DNA from: Elusimicrobiota bacterium
GTDB taxonomy: Bacteria; Elusimicrobiota; Elusimicrobia; UBA1565
Direction: 5' to 3'
NCBI GenBank assembly: GCA_002401485.1
Contig: NVTF01000007.1
Coordinates: 1 to 49,271, forward strand
Length of the DNA stretch: 49,271 bases
In this document: positions 1 to 7,315 of the stretch, piece after piece
Numbering within the stretch: the first letter of the stretch is position 1
How the letters are laid out: each line of letters opens with the position of its first letter
Program-made: the position numbers and the translations under genes
The notes under the pieces: model-generated
Database searches by the model: none
What the model saw: only the letters and a program-made list of their open reading frames with translations
What the model was told of the DNA's origin: nothing

Positions 1-580
1 CAAAACCAAAAGCAAAAACATCGGCCGGAACCAATCCGTTCACGCCGGCATTAAAAAATTTTGGATGAGAAAACGTGTGCACCGCGCCATCTGAAATGCG
101 GCCCGCAATCGGTGCCGCCATCACAAACAAACGCTCCACCTTGGAAGGACGAAGCGCGGTGTAAAGAACCGACAACGTTCCCCCCATGCAATAGCCGACC
201 AAGGCGGTCTTTTTTTTCTTCGCCTCACGGCACACGCCCTCGACCGTTTTGTGCAGCGTGCCGAGCACATGCTCCTTAAGCCCCATGCCGGCATGTTCCT
301 GAGCCGGCTCACCCCAATCCAAAAGAAAGACGTCCCTGCCTTCCTTCAGCAGGGTTTCGACGACGCTTCGACCGGGCAGGAGGTCTAAAATCGTCGGCTT
401 ATTCACCAGCGCATACACCAGCAGCACCGGCGTGGTTTTGCGATTTTTCGCGGGAGACTTGTAGCGATACAGCGTCGAACGTCCAAAACGCGCGATCTGC
501 GACCTAGGCGATTGGGCGACCACCGCCTTTTTCGCTCCGGTCATGAGCGAGACGGTGTGTTTTGCGTATTCGGCAATCAT
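1..580 (-). CDS. phaC: PhaC-like poly(3-hydroxyalkanoate) synthase, partial (C-terminus runs off window start)
   Basis: Minus-strand reading from ATG at 580: MIAEYAKHTVSLMTGAKKAVVAQSPRSQIARFGRSTLYRYKSP...TPVLLVYALVNKPTILDLLPGRSVVETLL...VGYCMGGTLSVLY; GYCxGG nucleophile box and the VYALVNKP signature of class III PhaC. Not in the ORF track because it lacks a stop inside the window. Confidence 0.85.
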   Translation of the reverse strand, partial: MIAEYAKHTVSLMTGAKKAVVAQSPRSQIARFGRSTLYRYKSPAKNRKTTPVLLVYALVNKPTILDLLPGRSVVETLLKEGRDVFLLDWGEPAQEHAGMGLKEHVLGTLHKTVEGVCREAKKKKTALVGYCMGGTLSVLYTALRPSKVERLFVMAAPIAGRISDGAVHTFSHPKFFNAGVNGLVPADVFAFGF

Positions 581-1327
581 CTAAAACCCCGTCGTCAGGC
601 CGCCGTCAACGCAAAACACCTGGCCTGTCACGTAGGAGGCCTCGGGACCCGCCAGGAACATATGCATCGAAGCGATTTCCGCCGGTTTCGCGAAACGTTT
701 GAGCGGGATCCTTTCTTCAAGCCCCTTCCTCACTTTTTCAGGCAACCCCTCGGTCATGCGGGTCTCGACAAAGCCCGGCATCACGCAATTGACGCGAATG
801 CCGTGCCGCGCGAACTCCAAGGCCATGGTTTTGGTCAACCCGATGATGCCCGCCTTGGCCGCCGCGTAATTCGCTTGGCCGACATTTCCCAAGGCTGAAA
901 CCGAGGTGGTGTTGAGAATGACGCCGTCGCCTTGTTTGCGCATGACGGCATACGCCGCCCGGCTGCAAATAAAAGCCCCGCGCAGATGCGTGCGGATCAC
1001 CGCGTCAAACTGTTCATCCGACATCTTATGAGCGAAGGCGTCGCGAGTAATTCCTGCATTGTTAATCAACACGTCGATGCGCCCGAAAGCCTCCACAGTG
1101 GTTGTGATCAACGCACGCGCCTGATCGGTGTCCGCCGCGTCCGCTTTAACAAAACGAACCTTCTTTTCCCCGCCGTTTTCCGCGACAAACGCCAGTCCGG
1201 CTTGCTCGTCGAGATCGCTGACCACCACCCTGGCGCCGCGCGCCAAGAATTTCTTCGAGACTACCGCCCCGATTCCGCGCACGCCGCCGGTAACAATGGC
1301 GACGAAGTCTTTTGAAATTTCGTTCAT
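581..1327 (-). CDS. SDR-family acetoacetyl-CoA / 3-oxoacyl-ACP reductase (PhaB/FabG-like)
   Basis: MNEISKDFVAIVTGGVRGIG...INNAGITRDAF...YAAAKAGIIGLTK...VNCVMPGFVETRMT; Rossmann motif and YxxxK. Start placed at the internal MNEIS. Confidence 0.88.
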   Translation of the reverse strand: MNEISKDFVAIVTGGVRGIGAVVSKKFLARGARVVVSDLDEQAGLAFVAENGGEKKVRFVKADAADTDQARALITTTVEAFGRIDVLINNAGITRDAFAHKMSDEQFDAVIRTHLRGAFICSRAAYAVMRKQGDGVILNTTSVSALGNVGQANYAAAKAGIIGLTKTMALEFARHGIRVNCVMPGFVETRMTEGLPEKVRKGLEERIPLKRFAKPAEIASMHMFLAGPEASYVTGQVFCVDGGLTTGF

Positions 1328-2727
1328 GTTTCCCTCAATGTTGATTTGAGAATTTTCCCCATCGCGTTTTTGGGCAGCGACTCGACCCAATGAAAGCGTT
1401 TAGGGATTTTGTAACGGGCCAGGTTTCCTTCTAAAAATTCCTTCAAGGCGCGAGCCGAGATCGAGCGCTTCCGTGCAACCAGAAACGCCGTTCCCACCTC
1501 TCCCCAACGAGTATCGGGCACACCCACAACAGCGGCTTCGGAGACCTCCGGGTGGTTCAGCAAGGACGTCTCAACCTCCGCCGGATATACATTTTCCCCG
1601 CCCGAAATAAACATTTCCTTGAGACGACCCAGGATGTAGTAATAACCATCGGCGTCGCGTTCGGCGAGGTCGCCGGTAGACACCCAGTCTTCAGCGCCGG
1701 CGCCTCCCAAATATCCTGAGAAAACGTGAGGTCCGCGAATCAACAACTCCCCGGAATCCGCGTTGTTGCCGGATTTATCCACCAACTTCATTTCCGTACC
1801 CGGCATCGGTAGTCCGACCGATGAAGATTTAGATCCCGCCTGACTTTCCGGGAAATAGAAGCAGTTCGGCCCAACCTCAGTCATGCCAAAACCCTGCTTA
1901 AAAATTAATCCGCGCTTGCGATAGGCCTGAGCCAACGGCGCGGGACACGGGGCTCCACCCGAAATAAGGAAGCGCGGACAGGCTCCCTGAAGGTCTTCTT
2001 CCAGTAATGCGGCAAACATCGTGGGAACACCAAACACCACCGTCACCTGACCCGTGCGGAGCAAGGCTGCGACTCGTGACGGGTCGAATTTAGAATGCAG
2101 ATGCACCATGCCCCCCAATGACAACAGGGGCAAGGTCAAGACATTCCATCCGCCGGTATGAAACAACGGTGCGCCGCTGACGGTTGTATCGTCTGGGCGA
2201 AGACCCCAACCGATCACCGTTTGACGCGCATTCGCGTCGATCATGCGGTTGGACAACAGCGCCCCTTTCGGGCGGCCGGTTGTTCCAGAGGTATAAAGAA
2301 CAAGCGGGGTCGCTTCCGGGTCCGGGACGCCTCCTGCAATCGCTTCACCTTGCGCCAATGCGGAAAGGGAAAGAGGAACCCCCCGGCACAACGAATGAGC
2401 CGCTGCCGCGTGCGCCGCATCATGCAAAATAACGGTGGGCCGAAAATCCTCAAAAATACGGGACAACTCCGAGGGCGTGAGACGCCAATTGAGGGGACAC
2501 AGCGTCCATCCATGGGCGCGCGCCGCGAAGAGGGCGGCGAGCGTTTCCATGCGATTATAGCTAAGCAACGCAACGCGATCACCGCGGCGCAATCCCAGGT
2601 CCCGCAAGGTTCCTGCCGCCCGGCGGGCCAGCCTCACAAGCCCCCCATACGAAAGACTGTTCCCTTCATCATCGAAAAGGGCGATCTTCTCAGGATGAAG
2701 GGCAGCCTGTGCGTCAAGCCAATCCAT
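1324..2727 (-). CDS. AMP-dependent acyl-CoA synthetase/ligase
   Basis: LVLYTSGTTGRPKGALLSN, GFGMTEVGP, STGDLAERDADGYYYILGRLKEMFISGGENVYPAEVE, PKNAMGKILKSTLR: ANL superfamily motifs. Confidence 0.93.
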   Translation of the reverse strand: MDWLDAQAALHPEKIALFDDEGNSLSYGGLVRLARRAAGTLRDLGLRRGDRVALLSYNRMETLAALFAARAHGWTLCPLNWRLTPSELSRIFEDFRPTVILHDAAHAAAAHSLCRGVPLSLSALAQGEAIAGGVPDPEATPLVLYTSGTTGRPKGALLSNRMIDANARQTVIGWGLRPDDTTVSGAPLFHTGGWNVLTLPLLSLGGMVHLHSKFDPSRVAALLRTGQVTVVFGVPTMFAALLEEDLQGACPRFLISGGAPCPAPLAQAYRKRGLIFKQGFGMTEVGPNCFYFPESQAGSKSSSVGLPMPGTEMKLVDKSGNNADSGELLIRGPHVFSGYLGGAGAEDWVSTGDLAERDADGYYYILGRLKEMFISGGENVYPAEVETSLLNHPEVSEAAVVGVPDTRWGEVGTAFLVARKRSISARALKEFLEGNLARYKIPKRFHWVESLPKNAMGKILKSTLRET

Positions 2728-3712
2728 CGGTTGCCTCCTTATTAGAAAGCCATTTCAAAACCTTCGGCCACAACTCACGATGCGCCCGGCCGGAAACCGA
2801 AAGACCGACATGCCCCGCCTTAAATGCGATCGACTCGGCCCGGCGTCCGAGCAGCCCGAGAGCGGCTTCGGCAGCGGCCGGCGGAACCAGATGGTCGCGT
2901 TCTCCATAAATAACAAGCGCGGGACCCCGAAAGCGGCTCCTCTTTAAATCCTTGGACTTCATGAATTTATTGTCCTGGTAAAAATCTTTAACGACCCGCC
3001 GAAAAACCTCGCCGGGATGCGGAACAAATTCCCGTTTCCACGCTTCCAGCGCCAGGAATTGTTCGATTTGCCCCTCCGAGAGTTTTTTCTGATAAAGCGC
3101 GTCCAGAAATCCGAGATTGCCGCGAAGAGAGGACAGGGGTTTTAGGGTTTCGAAGGCGCTCCACAAAAACGAACCGGGAACATTGCCAAACGCGCGCACG
3201 AGAAGATCCACATCGAATTGACCCTTTTGCGACCATGTGCACAAGGTTCCCATTTTTGAAAAATCCACCGGGGTTGCCAATAGGATAAGCCGGGCGATTG
3301 TTTTAGGGCGTGCCGCGGCGTAGAGCAGCGAAAACAGTCCCCCCTCACAGTACCCGAACACGGTTGGTTTTTTTCCGGGGTGGCGGGCGGCGATCACATC
3401 CATAAAATGCCCGAGGTCTCCGAGCACATAGTCCTCGAGCGGTCGCGACGCGTCTTGGGGACGCGCCGTTCCCCAATCAACCAGATAGACCGGGTGACCG
3501 GCGTCGCGAAACCGCTCCACAACGCTTAATCCCGGAAGCAGGTCGAGCACAAACGGTTTGTTGACCATGGCATACACCATGAGAACAGGGGCCCGATGAA
3601 CGCGCCCTTTCGGGGCGTAGTAAAAAAGGGATGCGGGGCCGGAGCCCGCCGCCTTTCGACGGGGAGTCCGGCCCACGCGGACCGAGGCAGGTTTAATACT
3701 TGCCGCAGCCAT
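2714..3712 (-). CDS. phaC: PhaC-like poly(3-hydroxyalkanoate) synthase (second copy)
   Basis: APVLMVYAMVNKPFVLDLLPGLSVVERF, FGYCEGGLFSLLYAA, YGERDHLVPP, KAGHVGLSV: Cys nucleophile box, Asp and His of the PhaC alpha/beta hydrolase fold. Confidence 0.88.
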   Translation of the reverse strand: MAAASIKPASVRVGRTPRRKAAGSGPASLFYYAPKGRVHRAPVLMVYAMVNKPFVLDLLPGLSVVERFRDAGHPVYLVDWGTARPQDASRPLEDYVLGDLGHFMDVIAARHPGKKPTVFGYCEGGLFSLLYAAARPKTIARLILLATPVDFSKMGTLCTWSQKGQFDVDLLVRAFGNVPGSFLWSAFETLKPLSSLRGNLGFLDALYQKKLSEGQIEQFLALEAWKREFVPHPGEVFRRVVKDFYQDNKFMKSKDLKRSRFRGPALVIYGERDHLVPPAAAEAALGLLGRRAESIAFKAGHVGLSVSGRAHRELWPKVLKWLSNKEATDGLA

Positions 3713-3830
3713 GCTTCTTCTTCGTTTTCCGCGTCGTTTCGGGGCGCGCGGGTATCCCTAGGAACTCGGCGGCCATCGCGGCTGATAGGTCCCGATGCCC
3801 GCACAGTAGTTCCAAACTATGGCGCGGCAT

Positions 3831-4160
3831 TTAGGCTCCGACTTTCTCCGCGAGTTTCGCCGACTGCTCACGCATCATCTTGCGCACCGGCTGCGCAATA
3901 GAACGGCGATAGGTGCTAAACGCCGCCTTCACGCCCGAACGGGCGGTCTCAATATTTTTTTCCTGCAGTCCGTAAAAAATATCCGTCGCGGGCGCCGCGG
4001 CCCGGATTTGCCTCAATCCGCTTTGCGCGGCTTCAAAGGCGTCATCAATGCCCTGCTGCAGCATCTCTTCCATCTTTTCCTGCGCCTCAATGCCGATCTC
4101 CAGTGATTCGTTGATTGAATCCGCTGCCTGCTGTTGTACGTTCTCTTTCTGTTTGCGCAT
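3831..4160 (-). CDS. Phasin-like / short coiled-coil PHA granule-associated protein
   Basis: 109-aa Gln/Glu/Ala-rich helical protein (MRKQKENVQQQAADSINESLEIGIEAQEKMEEMLQQGIDDAFEAAQSGLRQ...) in a PHA cluster; AGGAGG upstream of the ATG. Confidence 0.6.
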   Translation of the reverse strand: MRKQKENVQQQAADSINESLEIGIEAQEKMEEMLQQGIDDAFEAAQSGLRQIRAAAPATDIFYGLQEKNIETARSGVKAAFSTYRRSIAQPVRKMMREQSAKLAEKVGA

Positions 4161-4172
4161 CGTTTGCCCCTC

Positions 4173-5021
4173 CTAAGGGTGATTCCTCTCCCCGCGCCCC
4201 GAATTTCCAGCGATGTGGGACCCCGGCGTATGCGGCGCGAGAAACTCCAAAATCGCACCGTTCACGGCATCGGGTTCTTCAACGAAAAAATAGTGGCCGC
4301 CGCCAAGATAACGTTCAAGACGGACATCGGTGATGCGCGCTGCCAGGCGTTCACTGTTCACCGGGGGGACAATTAAATCGTCCTCGCCCGTCATCACCAA
4401 GCAGGGGACTTGCGGAGCGCGGGGCAGAGACGAAAAGCCGGCGCCTGCTGCGGCCTGCGTCCACCACGATTGCGGGGCGATAGGATCGGCCAACCGCCGC
4501 CGCGCGGCTTCCTTTAGATGTTCCTCATTCAACTCCCAATACCAGTTGGAATGCGCCAAACGCATCGCGCCGGTTAAGGTTTGCAGCGGGTCCCCATTGG
4601 CATTAGGCTGGATGCTCGCATACACCGACGGACTCATCCCAATCGCCAACGGCAGCCCCGGGGTGGTGCATAACAGGGTTAAGGTGGCGACCCGTTCGGG
4701 ATTGCGGCGCTCCAATTCTTGGGCGATCATCCCGCCCAACGATGCCCCCAGCACATGAGCGCGGGCGATGTCCAAGGCATCGAGCAATTGCGCCGCGTCA
4801 TCGGCCATGTGAGCGATTGTATACGGTCCCGACGGACGGTCGCTGCCGCCTACGCCCCGATTGTCGAAGGTGACCACGCGGTACTGCGAGGAGAGAGCAT
4901 CGATTTGAGCGGACCACATACCGCGGTCCCGGCCAAGGCCTGCAATCAACAGCAAAGGAAATCCGTCGCCGACCGAGCCGTATTCCAGTCTCAATCCGTT
5001 TTCAATAACCACGCTGGGCAT
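4173..5021 (-). CDS. Alpha/beta hydrolase
   Basis: PLLLIAGLGRDRGMW, TFDNRGVGGSDRP, HVLGASLGGMIAQE, TGEDDLIVPP, GGGHYFF: complete alpha/beta hydrolase motif set. Confidence 0.88.
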   Translation of the reverse strand: MPSVVIENGLRLEYGSVGDGFPLLLIAGLGRDRGMWSAQIDALSSQYRVVTFDNRGVGGSDRPSGPYTIAHMADDAAQLLDALDIARAHVLGASLGGMIAQELERRNPERVATLTLLCTTPGLPLAIGMSPSVYASIQPNANGDPLQTLTGAMRLAHSNWYWELNEEHLKEAARRRLADPIAPQSWWTQAAAGAGFSSLPRAPQVPCLVMTGEDDLIVPPVNSERLAARITDVRLERYLGGGHYFFVEEPDAVNGAILEFLAPHTPGSHIAGNSGRGERNHP

Positions 5022-5022
5022 C

Positions 5023-5658
5023 TTATTTCCTCGGTGTCAGCCCGTAGCGGTATACGCGCGCGAATAGGTCGATCATTTCTTTGTCCGATTTTCCAAAATG
5101 CTTCCGCACGCCAAAAAGCCGCTCAACAATAAAATAATTAAAGAAACTCAGGGTCACCATCATCATCGCGGCGGCAGGATCAATGTCCTTCGCCAACCCC
5201 CTAGCGGCTTTTCCATTCGTCACGGCAAGATGTTTTTCGTAGCGTGCGTGCATGCCGCGAAACAGGGTTCCGATATAACGCCCCTGAAACTCGACAACGT
5301 CTACGTAGATGAGCAGGATGTAGTCTGAAAATCGGCGTATCGTTTCTTGGGAAGCATTGCCGATCGCTTCGATATTCTCCGGGAAGGGCGCTGCGAGAAA
5401 AGCCTGGGGAAGAGGATTTTCCGGATTGAAGTATTCTTCTTCGTAGCGTTCGAGAAGCGCAGCAAAGAGTTTCTCCTTCCCAGAATAGTGATTGTAGAGA
5501 TTGCCGAGGCTAACGCCGGCCTGCTTGGCGATGTCGCGAATCGAGGTCCCGTGAAAGCCCCGGTTGCAGAATAAGGAGCGGGCTGCGTCGAGAATTTTGT
5601 CCTTGTTGGCGCCTTTCGATTTTCTGACAGTCCGCTTTTTCTTCGTCGTGTTTGCCAT
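5023..5658 (-). CDS. TetR/AcrR-family transcriptional regulator
   Basis: KDKILDAARSLFCNRGFHGTSIRDIAKQAGVSLGNLYNHYSGKEKLFAALL: canonical TetR N-terminal HTH. Confidence 0.95.
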   Translation of the reverse strand: MANTTKKKRTVRKSKGANKDKILDAARSLFCNRGFHGTSIRDIAKQAGVSLGNLYNHYSGKEKLFAALLERYEEEYFNPENPLPQAFLAAPFPENIEAIGNASQETIRRFSDYILLIYVDVVEFQGRYIGTLFRGMHARYEKHLAVTNGKAARGLAKDIDPAAAMMMVTLSFFNYFIVERLFGVRKHFGKSDKEMIDLFARVYRYGLTPRK

Positions 5659-5676
5659 GGGGGGCCTCTATAATGA

Positions 5677-5692
5677 ATGAACGATCGTTCAT
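5677..5692. promoter_or_regulatory. Perfect 16-bp palindrome, probable TetR operator
   Basis: ATGAACGATCGTTCAT, 18 bp upstream of the tetR start and directly upstream of a minus-strand TATAGA (5667..5672). Confidence 0.7.
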
Positions 5693-5758
5693 AATAATAC
5701 CCCAAACCCCGCTCCTTTGTCAACCTGGAACGGTCGCCTCTTCAGATTGTTTTTTGCG

Positions 5759-6484
5759 TCAACCGCTTTTGAGGAAGAACTGCATCGTCGTGCCGCCGCA
5801 CTCGATGATGTCGCCGTCATTCAACGACACCGACCCGCTCACGCTTGAGCCGTTTACAATCGGGTAACCGTCTTTAACCGCCATCAGGGTATAGCCGTCG
5901 GGCTTGCGATGCACCGATGCCGCGACTTCCGGAGCGGAGCCGAACAGCCCCGTTCCTTTAATCGGGATTTGAACACGATCGGATTTTCCGATGTAAGTGG
6001 AAAGACCTTTGAGAGCATACTCCGGATCACCGGCAATGCCCTTCAAAACACGCAGGTAACCCGCTTTTTCTTGGGGGTCTTCCGTATTCTTCGCCGCCGC
6101 TGCAGCCATTTCCGCTTTCTTCTCAGCGGAAAGCACCATCGTTTCATCAGCGGCTGCGGGTTTTGCCGCAACGGGAGGCACTATTTCTTCTTCGGGCTCT
6201 TCCGAGATAAAAACTAGGGCATGCCGCGCGAGACCGACAACATCATTGTGATGCAGGCCGGCTTTCATCACCCGTTTTTCGTTTACAAAAGTCCCGTTCG
6301 TCGATTCCAAATCCTCGACGTAATGGGTGTCGCCTTTGAGAACAATCTTGCAATGATGTCCGGAAATCGCCGGGTTATCGATCACGATATCGTTATCGGG
6401 TTTACGACCCACGGAAATAGAGGATTTATTGATCGGAATTTCCTTGATCACCGCGGCGTTAAATTTTAAAAGCAGCTTCGGCAT
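5759..6484 (-). CDS. FHA-domain protein (N-terminal FHA plus C-terminal FHA-like domain)
   Basis: ISVGRKPDNDIVIDNPAISGHHCKIV...VEDLESTNGTFVNEKRV; second module YIGKSDRVQIPIKG...ASVHRKPDGYTLMAVKDGYPIVNGSSVSGSVSLNDGDIIECGGTTMQF. Confidence 0.92.
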   Translation of the reverse strand: MPKLLLKFNAAVIKEIPINKSSISVGRKPDNDIVIDNPAISGHHCKIVLKGDTHYVEDLESTNGTFVNEKRVMKAGLHHNDVVGLARHALVFISEEPEEEIVPPVAAKPAAADETMVLSAEKKAEMAAAAAKNTEDPQEKAGYLRVLKGIAGDPEYALKGLSTYIGKSDRVQIPIKGTGLFGSAPEVAASVHRKPDGYTLMAVKDGYPIVNGSSVSGSVSLNDGDIIECGGTTMQFFLKSG

Positions 6485-6496
6485 AACAGGGTCTCC

Positions 6497-7315
6497 CTAA
6501 CCTCCAAACAAATGGCCTAGAAAATTTTTAACGGTGCTGGGTTTCGCAGCCCCAACACGAACAATCGCGACGGTGACATTATCGACCCCGCCTGCTTCAT
6601 TGGCCATCTTTATAAATTTGTCCGTCCAGGACTGAGGCGTCCCGGGAGTGGAAAGAACCTCCGCCATTTGAGGATCGGTAACCATTTTTGTCAAACCGTC
6701 AGAACACACGAGAAAAATATCGCCGGACAGCACCGGGTGTTCATGCACCTCAACATCGACCTTCTCTTCAGTCCCGAGCGCGCGCGTGAGAATATTTTGC
6801 AGATGTGATTTTTCCGCCTCATCCTCGGTGATCAAACCATGCTTCACCTGATCCATCACCAAGGAATGGTCTTCGGTTATCCGTTCAATCACGCCGTTTC
6901 TAAAGAGATACATGCGGCTGTCACCGACGTGGGCGACCGCAATTGATTTAGGTCCGGTCAACACGGCGACCACGGTTGTTCCCATGCCGTGGTCCTTCGC
7001 GAAGGCCCGCGCCTTCTCAAAAATAACGGTGTTGGCGCTTTCGATAAGATGCACGAGCTGCCGCTCGGCGATACTTTGCGTTTCGTCGCCGCCCTTGGGA
7101 ACCGCTTTTTTTCCGCCGCCCAACATTTGTTTCCCGAAGGATAATATCGTTTCGATGGCGAGACCACTGGCCACCTCGCCCGAGTTGTGTCCCCCCATCC
7201 CATCGGCAACAACAATCAAACCCAGCTCCGGCAAGAGGCCGATGCTGTCTTCGTTGCGCTCCCGGACCTTTCCCGGATCGGTCTTGCCTGCCATTTCGTA
7301 ATGAGAGTCACTCAT
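6497..7315 (-). CDS. PP2C-family Ser/Thr protein phosphatase (Stp/PrpC-like)
   Basis: TDPGKVRERNEDSIGLLPELGLIVVADGMGGHNSGE, VAHVGDSRMYLFRNG, ITEDHSLV, VCSDGLTKMV, DNVTVAIVRV: PP2C metal-binding motifs. Overlaps the kinase stop by 4 bp. Confidence 0.95.
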   Translation of the reverse strand: MSDSHYEMAGKTDPGKVRERNEDSIGLLPELGLIVVADGMGGHNSGEVASGLAIETILSFGKQMLGGGKKAVPKGGDETQSIAERQLVHLIESANTVIFEKARAFAKDHGMGTTVVAVLTGPKSIAVAHVGDSRMYLFRNGVIERITEDHSLVMDQVKHGLITEDEAEKSHLQNILTRALGTEEKVDVEVHEHPVLSGDIFLVCSDGLTKMVTDPQMAEVLSTPGTPQSWTDKFIKMANEAGGVDNVTVAIVRVGAAKPSTVKNFLGHLFGG

